Shown one piece after another: positions 10,816-20,849 of a DNA stretch of 64,000 bases. The stretch lies in the NCBI GenBank assembly GCA_019914995.1, contig CM034127.1:3162001-3226000 (forward strand), read 5' to 3'. The position numbers and the translations under genes are program-made. This stretch comes from Acanthochlamys bracteata (taxonomy: Eukaryota > Streptophyta > Magnoliopsida > Pandanales > Velloziaceae). The notes beneath the pieces are model-generated. The model was not told the origin of the DNA. It made no database searches and saw only the letters and a program-made list of their open reading frames with translations. Position 1 is the stretch's first letter. Every line of letters begins with the position of its first letter.

Positions 10816-12468
10816 TCAATATTTGAAAGCATCCAAGAAGAGCCCCAAGGAAAGCCCAGCTTTCCAGTAATTAACCACAGCAATCCAGCCCCTAAACCTG
10901 TCTATCAACTTAAAAGAAGCCCTGTACATGAGAGCACCTATTGCTTCAACTACAAAAACAGCTAAACCAGCAGAAAGAATGTCCCAGTCCCCTGTCTGGC
11001 CAATAACCGTAGCAAATGCAGTGGCACAGTAAAATCCAACCAAGAAAGAGAGAATCTTCATTAAAAGACCTTTCCTCAACTCCGTAACCCTAGACCTTAG
11101 CCTGCTCAGGAAAGCTTGAAGTTCACCAATTAATCGGGTCTCACCGTTTGTACTTCTTACTGGAATATCAGATCTGTTGCCATCTGCCATACTCCTAACA
11201 GACCACCTTGTCCGCCTAAACACAAAAGCAGAAACTTTATTCAACAACTTTGTAGGAAAAACCCGTATATTTATTAATGAACTTCTGATATATTTAGTAG
11301 TCCCAGAACACCTCACCCATTCAAGATATATCGAAGAACATTTCTTATGGATCAAAAGGTAAAACAAGGGAAATATTTAAATATTATCAAATTATTTAAT
11401 TGTCACCAAAAGAGCGTATGACACATTAAACATCCCTATCAATTAAAACCATTTCTTGATGGAAAGATATTGCTAGAGGAAACTAGAAGGTGAAGTATGC
11501 TAGATGAAAGAGGTAATGCAGGCAGTTTCCCAATTATATATGAGCACCAGACCGAGAAGACTGTTCGATGCACCTTTGCAACAATTGAACTACAGTTGCC
11601 CCTTTAATCAGCACTTTAGATCTGACAGGTAGGAGATGATACAAATCTAAAGTACTGCATGCTGTAGAAATAGGACACCTACAATCACCAGCAACATGTT
11701 TTTTAATTATATCTATCCTAGTTGACATCAGCTTTCTAGACAGATAGACATAACACTAGGCTACTAACATGAAAGAAACAACACTATATATCACCTCGAT
11801 CACAGACTAGAGGGTTCAATTATGTGAAATCAATCTTCACATTTTGAAAGAACAGAACCATAGATACACACTATCAGTTTAGAAGGACGCTGGATACATC
11901 ACATTCAAAAAGGAAGGCAACATATCTTGGCATGAAAGAAAGTAAGACAGAATTCTGCATGCATGCTCATATCTCAGTTACTAAGTTGGATAGCTGTTAG
12001 GACTATACGGACAGGAGCAGAGTCAAAATGCAGTTTAGTTAATCTGGCGTTTAAGTATGGCAGCAAGGAAACAGATGAATATGATAGATACGTTACCTTA
12101 ATAATCCAAGGTCCCACAAGTATCATAAAGATATGTTATGTTATCATAACTTAGCTGCTAGCATATGCTAGTAAGGTCCCACATAACTATTAGCAGAAGC
12201 CTTCAGAAGTTAATGATGTAAAGGAAACTAACCAGGATACCCTATGGGAAGACGCAGCTCCACTGACAGAAAAAATTGACACCGATTTCTTGCTAAATCC
12301 AAGAGCTTTATTTTGCAGGCATGATTCACATAGGAAGTCATAAGTCGAGCATTTCTTAGGTAGGGAATATAAACTTGTTGTATAATCTGGTGTTCCTGAT
12401 GCAGAGGTCAGACTTGTGATAACCATGTAATGCCTGCTCAATAACAATTTTGAATTGTAACAAGCCAT
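10816..12468 (-). CDS. Ycf20-like plastid membrane protein (DUF565)
   Basis: Two coding exons: 12468-12233 and 11215-10816. The split Trp codon TG|G at the GTTAGT donor and TTTAG acceptor gives 211 residues. The start is the first ATG (MACYNSKLLLSRHY). Residues 1-75 are Ser/Thr/Lys-rich, a plausible plastid transit peptide. The Ycf20 core follows: RLIGELQAFLSRLRSRV, then ILSFLVGFYCATAFATVIG (first membrane helix) and ILSAGLAVFVVEAIGALMY (second helix), ending WKAGLSLGLFLDAFKY. Family knowledge: Ycf20 proteins are encoded in algal plastids and in plant nuclei, and one Arabidopsis member (NPQ6, At5g43050) affects thermal dissipation. A donor at 12925-12924 suggests an additional 5'UTR intron, with transcription starting near 13000. 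Confidence 0.85.
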
Positions 12469-13250
12469 GCAAGATGTTAAGAAATAGTAATATTCACTTT
12501 CCACAAATCTGGATCCAGTACGCCAATGCAGATCAATGGAAGATAGTAATTATGAAGGCATATGCTTTTTCCGCGACACTTTGGCAAGATGATAAAACAG
12601 ACATTTCAGAAGCCCAGCTATATATATTTTGTATGCTAAATAGGTAGTAATAGGATTATTATAGAAAAGCACCAATAACCACAGCAAGAGTCACTCCTAG
12701 TATTCAGAGTCAACTTATATCACCTAGTTTAACTTCGGACTAACAAATTTCCACAACTAGAGGCTTAAGTTGAATTGCTGTTTTCACCTACAATATGAAG
12801 TTTTAAGCAAAATGATCATAAGCTGCTGCGCCGAATCAATACACACGTTATGGAAATTCTAGTAACAATAATCAACCAAACCACAAGCAAATGTTCTTAG
12901 AGGGGAACAAATAGAGAAATCATACCTAGAGCTAATTAGATCGCCCGTGCTTCAGTGAGCTGCTGCTCCGTTCTTGTAAGTGTGCTAAATTTTATTAGCT
13001 GTGTCTGAGATTTTTATAGAGGAAAAGGAAGGAGAGGAAGCGATTCGGATCAAATTCTCAGCCAGTAGTAGTAGAAGAAGACGCCGTTCTCTAGCTTATG
13101 CTCGCCTGTCGCTAAACATTTGCGACCGTAAACACTCGCTATATAAGTATAGAAGCGATTTCTTCTCAAGAAAAGTTATAAGGTACATCCCACAAAGATT
13201 ATTATTTTCAATAAACATCTACTAAATAGGAAAATAGTAACTACCTTTGT
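12469..13250 (-). promoter_or_regulatory. Leader intron and promoter region of the Ycf20-like gene
   Basis: A good donor (CTAG|GTATG at 12926/12925) on the minus strand implies a noncoding first exon near 12926-13010 and a leader intron reaching to just before the ATG at 12468. The acceptor is not certain. Upstream lies unassigned promoter DNA. Confidence 0.35.
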
Positions 13251-13272
13251 GAAGAAGGAATATAGTGGCTAA

Positions 13273-13553
13273 AAGCGTATTTCTAGCTCTACTTTTTTTT
13301 TCAAATTTTAAATTTTAAATAATTTATATATTTTAATTATATAAAAAATTTAAATTTTTATTTTTACATACAAAATTTTAATTTTAATTTTTTTATTTGC
13401 TCATTTTTCAATACAATTATATCTTTTAATTTTTAATAAAATTTTAAAATATATTAAAATATAAATATTAAACTCTATTTTTATTTTATTTTTAAAAAAA
13501 TTTTATTTTTTATTTTTCACACGATTTAATTACGATTATTTGAAACAGGCGCC
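13273..13553 (+). mobile_element. Tourist-like MITE, family A copy 1
   Basis: An AT-rich 281-bp element with ends AAGCGTATTTC... and ...TTTGAAACAGGCGCC. TAA precedes it (13270-13272) while AAC follows, so the target duplication is imperfect. Its sequence aligns along its length with the reverse complement of 46599-46884: both contain TTATATAAAAAATTTAAA-like cores and a GATTTAATTACGA/AATTTAATTACGA subterminal block. It has no coding capacity. Confidence 0.6.
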
Positions 13554-15204
13554 AACTTGGTGCAAGTTTTTAAAGAGATGTTTACTTTATGCCTACATAA
13601 ATATTATTTAGCATCTTTAAACTATAGTAAGGGCCTAAACTACTTAAATGTTAATAATCATACTAGCTACTAGTTCCAACTTTCCAACCCAACTGTCTCC
13701 CACTTCGACCTTCCCAAAAAAAAAAAAAACCGACAAAACTTTACTCTTTTGTACCAAATTTCCTAGTCTACTTCTTCTTCTCCTCCGTTTGTGAATTGTC
13801 CGGCAATTAATCGCCGTCAAGCCCTTCGCCGCATGCTGATGTCACGTATCTGATCCGGCGATCTATCATTCTTCCGCGCTGTCTCTTCTCCACTCAATCC
13901 CTCTGGATCACGTAAGAGAATTTCTTCCCTTCTCATCCCCTTTATTGAATTTATGGAAAAAAGATTTAGTCGACCACAAGCGGGTATTAACATTAATGAT
14001 CGTGTTCTTTTGGTTTTTTTGTTTGATTAAATTCGGATTTGAAAAGGATTGGCATATTTTGCGAGCTGGTAATGAGAGATTGAACTAGTACGTACAGCCC
14101 TAGCTGTGCATGTGCTAGTGACGGATGTTGGAAGTTGGATAAAATCGAGTTAGTTGGGTTTTGTTTGTGATGCATACAGGTTTGGTTTCATTCTTTACTG
14201 GATTTATGTTCTGCAACTTGGAATTAGTAGACCGTGATTGTGTTCTTTGATGCATTTTGTATTTTTTCTGGTTGGGTTAGTTAGGACAATGATCTCCAAA
14301 TTTCCATATTTGCTTGGTTGCAATTTGAGGGCTTGTTCATTTACTATGTTGAAGTGTTAATGGGGGATACTTTTTGCCTTGCCAGTGAAGAAGAAAGTTG
14401 GAAGAGTGGGATTCAAGGATTTTCTTTTTAGCAGGAAGAGTGATTTGTTTATTGAGTAATTTTTACAAGCAAGAACTGCATATGTTTGTAAAATTTTAAA
14501 CACACGTAAGCATCTTGAAATAATATGTGATTGCCTAATCTCAGTGTCTCTACTAACTTTTAGAATACTATTTCTCCTTGTCTCCAATATGTAATATAGT
14601 GTATGGATGAATGTGTCACTTAGTATTACTAGTATTCATCCCTTGGATTAGTCTCTGAGCAAGATAGCCTTTCGGAAAAGGTCTATCCATTGTGGCTGTA
14701 ATGCTCCCTTTCTTGCAACCAACAGTATGGGGCATGTGATTGCTGATGCATTCAGTTACTTATTGATGTGCATGTCTGAGCAACAATTTGCACACATAGA
14801 GACACATCTTTTGCAACATTTGAAGATGTTTTATTGAGTTTTCTATTGCTGGATTTAATTAAAAAAGTTACATAAGCCACAGAATTTTAAATGCAAGGTG
14901 CTAAGTATTTGACGAACTTGTTCATGTTGATTTCTAGAATGTGAACCCTTTTTTATTTGCATACTTGTATGATCTTTTGTCATTCCTTCTTCCATCAGAA
15001 TCATTATGATTTTCAAGAATGAGATCTTTCAGCATGATCAATGTCTTGCTTAGTGATATGTCACTTCATCTTCTAGAACTCTTACTGGATCTCTGTTATT
15101 TATTTGATTTTGATGAGTACATGTCAAATGGAAATTTTCTGCAGGTTAGTCTCGTGCTTGGGCTAGAAGAAAGCTGAGGCAGCTGCTCCTTTCAGAGAGC
15201 AGCA
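13554..15204 (+). promoter_or_regulatory. Promoter, noncoding exon and leader intron of the DUF641 gene
   Basis: C/T-rich DNA at 13740-13910 resembles a leader exon and ends at a donor (ATCAC|GTAAGAG, 13911/13912). The matching acceptor is CTGCAG at 15139-15144. The 1,233-bp leader intron is T-rich with no protein-like frames, and 60 nt of 5'UTR precede the ATG. Confidence 0.6.
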
Positions 15205-16473
15205 ATGCTGCGAACAGGACTGAAAGAAACTCAAGGTCATGATAACAACAGTCAAAAGGTCTATCCTCAACCTGTGGAAGAGGCCGCGAATCTGCAGAAA
15301 GAACCAATGGACTCTCTTCTTCTGAGACTGTTTAATAACATTTCCTCATTGAAAGCTGCATACATCCAGCTTCAAGATGCTCATACTCCATATGACCCAG
15401 AAAAGATTCAGGCTGCAGATAAGATTGTGATTGAGGAGCTTATGAAGCTATCTGAACTCAAGCATTCTTACAGGGACAGCAACCCAAAACCCCCAAGTGT
15501 TTCAGCCCAGGATTCGCGTGTACTTGCAGAAATCCAAGAGCAGCAAAATTTATTGAAAACATATGAAGTCATGGTTAAGAAGTTCCAGTCCCAAATCCAA
15601 ACTCGGGAGTCTGACATCCTTCAACTGCAGCAGCAAATCATGGAGTCTAGCCAGAGGAAGATGAAACTTGAAAAGAAACTTAAGCAAAGGGGCTTGTTAT
15701 CCAACGAAAATGGAGGTTGTGAATATGAAAATAACTTTTTTTCCGTTGAGTTGACCCCAAGTCTCTTTTCTACTGCTGTGGACACAGCATACAGATCCAT
15801 TCATGACTTTGCAAAGCCATTAATCAACATGATGAAAGCTGCCGGATGGGATCTGGATGCTGCTGCTACTTCAATTGAACCTACTGTTTCTTATGCCAAA
15901 AGGGCTCACAAGAAGTTTGCATTTGAATCCCACATTTGCAATAGAATGTTTAGGGGGTTTCATGAAGATAACTTTTCTATTGATACTGGGGATCTTTCTG
16001 TTTCCAATGAGGGCTTCTTCAATCAGTTTCTTGCAGTTAGGGCAATGGATCCGTTGGATATATTAACCCAAAGCCCAGAATCACTTTTTGGGAGGTTTTG
16101 TAGGTCGAAATATCTGTTAGTTGTGCATCCAAAGATGGAGGCAGCATTCTTTGGGAATTTGGACCAGAAGGACTACGTGATGAGTGGTGGACACCCTAGA
16201 ACACCTTTCTACCAGGCTTTTCTGAAGTTGGCCAAGTCAATCTGGTTGCTGCACAGACTGGCAAACTCATTTGAACCAAAGGTCAAGATTTTTCAAGTAA
16301 CTAAGGGGACTGATTTCTCGGAGGTATATATGGAGAGCGTGGTGAAGAACATTATTTTGGGTGAGGAATGTACAAGACCCAAGGTTGGCCTTATGGTTAT
16401 GCCAGGTTTTATGATTGGGTCAAGTATCGTTCAGTCCCAGGTGTATCTATCAGGTGTAAAATGTGCTGAATGA
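15205..16473 (+). CDS. DUF641 / GIL1-IRKI-type protein
   Basis: A single coding exon of 422 residues starting MLRTGLKETQGHD. The DUF641 region spans residues 35-165: MDSLLLRLFNNISSLKAAY, QLQDAHTPYDPEKIQ, and then a Gln/Glu-rich coiled coil (ILQLQQQIMESSQRKMKLEK, about 135-160). The C-terminal domain contains KPLINMMKAAGWDLDAAA, CNRMFRGF and LLVVHPKMEAAFFGN. These match GRAVITROPIC IN THE LIGHT 1 (GIL1) and its paralogues; the length is close to the shorter At2g45260-type proteins. Family role (known for GIL1): negative gravitropism in light, downstream of phytochrome. For this shorter paralogue the function is not established. The leader intron is conserved-looking and the reading frame is intact. 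Confidence 0.85.
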   Translation: MLRTGLKETQGHDNNSQKVYPQPVEEAANLQKEPMDSLLLRLFNNISSLKAAYIQLQDAHTPYDPEKIQAADKIVIEELMKLSELKHSYRDSNPKPPSVSAQDSRVLAEIQEQQNLLKTYEVMVKKFQSQIQTRESDILQLQQQIMESSQRKMKLEKKLKQRGLLSNENGGCEYENNFFSVELTPSLFSTAVDTAYRSIHDFAKPLINMMKAAGWDLDAAATSIEPTVSYAKRAHKKFAFESHICNRMFRGFHEDNFSIDTGDLSVSNEGFFNQFLAVRAMDPLDILTQSPESLFGRFCRSKYLLVVHPKMEAAFFGNLDQKDYVMSGGHPRTPFYQAFLKLAKSIWLLHRLANSFEPKVKIFQVTKGTDFSEVYMESVVKNIILGEECTRPKVGLMVMPGFMIGSSIVQSQVYLSGVKCAE

Positions 16474-18770
16474 AGACCTTTCTGTTTTTCTATTAGAAGC
16501 TTCAAGTTGTTTATATGATCCTCATGGTAAAGATTGATGACTTGCAGAAAGTCCTAGGTGCGTGCTTCTTGTCCTTATTGTACTCATTGTTATGTCTTTA
16601 TACTATCTAAGAAAAATGTATTTATGAATTTCATTGATGTCATCCCTGCTGCTGCTAGCCTGCTGCTGGTGGTGGTAGTAGTAGTAGTAGTAGGAGGAGC
16701 AGTAGCAGTAGAAGAAGTAGTAGTAGTACCATTCGCGGTTATCACATAAGCATGTTCATGTCTCGGCGCCTGCAGGGATATTTCTGTGTGAGGACTTTCA
16801 TTACACATTCACGTTAGCAGTCTTTTTTTGGTTCTCAAAGTGTATCTTGGTTCAGACTCTTTGTTTGAGTTTTGTATTTATTATCTTCAAAACTTACTAT
16901 TTTATTATGGCAACAGAGACCGTAACTAGAAGAAATTCACCTCTTTTTGAATCACTTTTTGTGAAGGATGAACTGACGTACTGATGCTTGCTCCTTATAG
17001 ACCCGGATAAACCAGACGTGTCCATCTTAATGTTTTCCATTTCAAACTATGTGATTGATTTGAAACTATAGCTTGGTCATTGGAAACAAGTGTCCAGAAG
17101 ATGTAGGATACAGAAAAGGGTGACTTGATGATAGGTGATTGTATTGAGCCTCTCACCTTTGGTATGGATTTCATGAAGTTATTATTATACCACTAAAAGA
17201 CGTCTCTTTACGTATACTGTTGACAAGTAAATGTGTTATTCTAAGGATTAGAATTTCTTCTTCCCCTTTAAAATTTATGATTCCACCAGATAAAGATTTT
17301 GTGCTCAAACAGGACCATCAAGCTATCAGTGACACGATAGAATGGTATAACCATAGCGATATGCGAGGATGTTACTGTATACAAATGTAACCGTGGCAAT
17401 GAAATAACAAAGTTCTTGAAATCTTCGAAAATGGATTCTCATGTGTTCCATATTGAAACCCTTATATTTGGTAATTTTGCTGCACGCATAATCAGACTAA
17501 GTTTATTTCTACGTCTTCACTTGAAACTTCCTCGAACTTCCATGAAAAGACCTTAACAATTTAGATTATGGTAACTTGCATTGCTAGGTGTACAACATAT
17601 TCGACAAGCACTTGAAGATATGCTTTTCTTTGCACACCTACCATATATTGTATTTAAGAGCTTGATCATCCTTCATTCAGCAATGTGAAGCATTCTTATA
17701 GAGAACTTTCTTCCTGTGCCACTGCAGAATATTGTCTGCTTACCAATCATGATGATTGATTTTGTTAGGTCCTTGTTTGCAAGACTCTATTGTGATCATT
17801 TTGTTGATCTCCATCAGAAAACGTTTCTCAAAAGTATGATTATGCCTTCTCTATATGGATGCTTTCGTTTTAGATGGAGTACATAGTCCATTTTGCGATT
17901 CTAACAGAGATATTCTGGTGACAGGCTTCTTATTCTCAGGTTATTGCACCGTGAAGAAAGTTACATGTCTGATAACTGGGTCTTCTAGTGATAACTTGAG
18001 AAAGGTGCTATTCCAACTCACATGGTCGTTCTTATCAGTTTTCTTTTTGCTTGTTCAGTTGTTTTTTATCTGAGTTGATTAACAATAGTGATACTGGGAA
18101 TTAAAATGCCTGCTACTGCAGTACTTTCTTTCAAATGACCATTTGTTATTAGATAGAACAGCCTTATGCGATATTTTTCTTAGTTAATGGTACAGCTCTA
18201 CTTTTATCTGCAGGTAAAGGAGAAGCGCTTTATTTCCTTATTTTTCAACAAAAATCGTCAATATTTCAATGCATAAAGTAGTTGCAGTGTGCTCCATGCT
18301 GATGCTCTATGTGATTCAGTTATACAGCTGTGTTAGCTGATAAACTGTTGGATCTAGTTGTTATAGCTGTGTAGTAGACATTGTCTATTACAATATAAGA
18401 ATCTGGCGGGACTAACAGCCATAGGGTGAAGCAATCTGTTGCCTTTGTGTTAAGATAGTTGATCACTTTATCTATCTGTTTCTGTTATGTGAAGGATAAA
18501 CCAATCTCAGTCTGGGACAACTCACGAGCTTCATGTAACAGCAAATGCTTCAAGAAACATTTTTAAATTTTCATTGTGCATATTAATTTAGCATTCATAT
18601 CTATACGGAAGAGTTTATAAGTACCTAATTGCCGGATGAACTATAGTTGAATTAGAAGAACCTGGTTCTTGTACAGGCAAGAAGTTATTTATAATTATCA
18701 GAAGATACTCAAGATGGCAGCAAAGTTGAAGTCACGTGACTCACCATTGTCCACCCACCTCTCGTCTTCT
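16474..18770. other. Intergenic DNA with a GTA-rich microsatellite
   Basis: It begins with the 3' flank of the DUF641 gene. Positions 16668-16728 hold a triplet tract dominated by GTA/GGT/GCA/GAA units. The remaining 2 kb is AT-rich without recognisable coding sequence; a 72-codon frame at 17855-18073 has no family resemblance. Confidence 0.5.
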
Positions 18771-18783
18771 ATATTTATATAAA
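18731..18783 (+). promoter_or_regulatory. G-box palindrome and TATA box of the PMEI-like gene
   Basis: GTCACGTGAC at 18731-18740 is a perfect 10-bp palindrome with a CACGTG G-box core (18733-18738). A TATA box (TATTTATATAAA) follows at 18772-18783, about 115 bp before the ATG. G-boxes bind bZIP and bHLH factors; regulation here is inferred. Confidence 0.6.
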
Positions 18784-18895
18784 CACCCGATCCAACCTAC
18801 CTTCCCAGTCCCAATAATTTCTTTCAAACTTCGTTTCAACAAGAGCAGGAGCAGCAAAAGCTAAGCCAAGACAAGAAATCAGAGAAGCAAAAGAC

Positions 18896-19452
18896 ATGCC
18901 AAGGAAAGGTTTCATCTTAATCGCCCTGTTGCATCTTTGCGCTTCCGCAGTAGCTTCACGGCTGCACCGTGACTTCATCAGCAACTCGTGCATAGAGACG
19001 ACTACCTATCCTGATCTCTGCATGCAATCTCTATCATCTTATGCGCCGGCCGTTCGTCATAGCATGAAGCAGCTTACACGTGCTGCTTTATCAGTGAGCA
19101 GCCCGAGCACGGTCAACATCAACTTTTGTGGCGAAGCTGACGCAGATCGGAAGTACAGTGATGAACGGGCGGTGCTATGCAGGACTGCATTGTAGTTGTT
19201 GCAGACTGCGGAGATAAGCTAGCGAAAGCCTGTGATGAGATATTTCTGATAGGCCATCCAGGGAGTAGTAGCTTCAATTACCACTTCAAAAACGCCCAGA
19301 CTTGGGCTAGTACGGCAGTCACTGATCTCAGTGCTTGTGCACAGAGCTTGGCAGAGGATCATATTGCCGGCGGCCTGCGCTTAGCTGTTGCAGCAAAGGT
19401 CCTAGAAGTGGAGAAGGTTACGAAGAACGCGCTCGCGTTGCTCACCGAATAG
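18896..19452 (+). pseudogene. Pectin methylesterase/invertase inhibitor, frameshifted
   Basis: A PMEI-type gene in three reading frames. The first frame (from 18896) gives a secretory signal (MPRKGFILIALLHLCASAVA) and the first conserved cysteine pair in SCIETTTYPDLC. Around 19098-19148 the family match moves to the next frame (ARARSTSTFVAKLTQI). It returns to the first frame for KYSDERAV, then switches at about 19175 to a third frame, which carries QDCIVVVADCGDKL, NAQTWASTAVTDLSAC and the final helix to a TAG at 19452. Thus all four family cysteines survive but no continuous protein can be made. Family role (known): apoplastic inhibition of pectin methylesterase or invertase. Promoter elements remain intact, so a recent pseudogene or sequence errors are both possible. 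PMEIs are usually intronless, which argues against introns. Confidence 0.8.
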
Positions 19453-20849
19453 CTGCCGGAGCCGGAGGGATTAATAACAAGGTTGAAGTACGTATCATGG
19501 TGCTAGGCTAGCTGGGTAGTTTCTTACAGTTTCGTGTAAGGGCTTCAAGCTTTACGACCTAGTAGTGGCCTTTTTGGTAGTGATATGTGGATCTTTCTGT
19601 TGTATGTACACTTTTTACGTAATTAAACATTATGATATATGGCAACTAAGGTTGTACTATCAGTTGAGGGTTTTTTTTTTGGTAAAAAGTGAACGCAATA
19701 ACTTGCTTAATTAATATTCATGTATCATGGATACTTTAGAGTTAAATTTGAGTATTATTGCATACATGGGTAGAGTTAACTTTTGCTCATTCTTTCTGGA
19801 AAAGAGAAAGCTTTCATAACTTTTTAATCCATATTTAGATCTACTCATCTACAGGATAGGAGCTACTAAAGTACATGTAGCTAGCTCCACTATGAGTCTG
19901 CTTTGAGATTGTATTTGGAGAGGGTTAGGAAGTCAAGAATCCTTAACCATCTTGTGGAAGAAGCGAGTAAAGCAACAAGGAGAAGAAGCGTACCTCAGAT
20001 GAAAGCCACTCGACCAAGTTTCATTTATACTGAAAGTAGTTGGGAAAACAGACCTGTTTTAGAAAGTTTATGTACTCCAATATTTCCATAAATAAGAATA
20101 TTCTATGAGTAGCCTTATATATTACTAAAAAGCAGTAAACAAATTAGAGTAGGAGTTCTACCGCCGAGCTCGGTAGTGCTGGCTTGTGACCCGAGTGGCG
20201 GCATTAAGACGGTCGAATGTTTAAGACACGGATCGGAATCAATAGTGAGTGAGGGTCTATTAGGTGGTTACCAGGTGTGCACTATGAACACGAGTAGCCC
20301 AGAACTTGGAAGGGAACTCGCAAAAATTCCACAACATACTATTTGGCGGCCGACAGGTTTCTTGCACTGTGGCTGTGCTCACCACCATGGGTTACGGAGG
20401 AGCTATCCAACATGGGGTGACTCTGTGCACCACGCACACAGTAAGCTACAATTTTGCAACCAAAATGCATCACGCAAGCTGAAACTCGAGCTCCAGCCGG
20501 TTCATGCCTTCACTACACAAACTTTTTTTTTGGGTTTCTTTTTAACTGTAAATTTATCCACCTATCGGAAAAAATGACTCGCACTCAAATACTGCTAATT
20601 AATCTAAAAGAAATAAATCTCAATTTCCAATTTTTCTACCTTACAATCATTTACTCCTACACAATGGGATTTATCTCCTTCATTGTACATAAAGTTGAGA
20701 CCTGAACTATACCGAAGCAAAATAACTACTGCAAACCCAACAAAAGGAAAGAATACAACAACTGCATTTGCATATAAGACATTCGAAGAAAATGATACAG
20801 ACAAAGGCATGGAACAAAGAATGTACAAGACAATCGTGCAAAATCTATA
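19453..20849. other. Intergenic DNA with two unidentified gene-like islands
   Basis: Between the PMEI relic and the U-box gene. 19903-20091 is an open frame with gene-like composition (ends SSWENRPVLESLCTPIFP) but no ATG start and no family I know. 20161-20520 is clearly more GC-rich than its surroundings and open in one plus-strand frame from 20176 to 20577; no domain is recognised in any frame. They may be relics of captured or decayed genes. Confidence 0.3.

Noticed and set aside
16590-16808. Thr-rich minus-strand frame over the GTA-rich tract
   Set aside because: A product of the microsatellite; no ATG context or homology.
17855-18073. 72-codon plus-strand frame
   Set aside because: Random-looking sequence in A/T-rich DNA, no splice sites or family signature.
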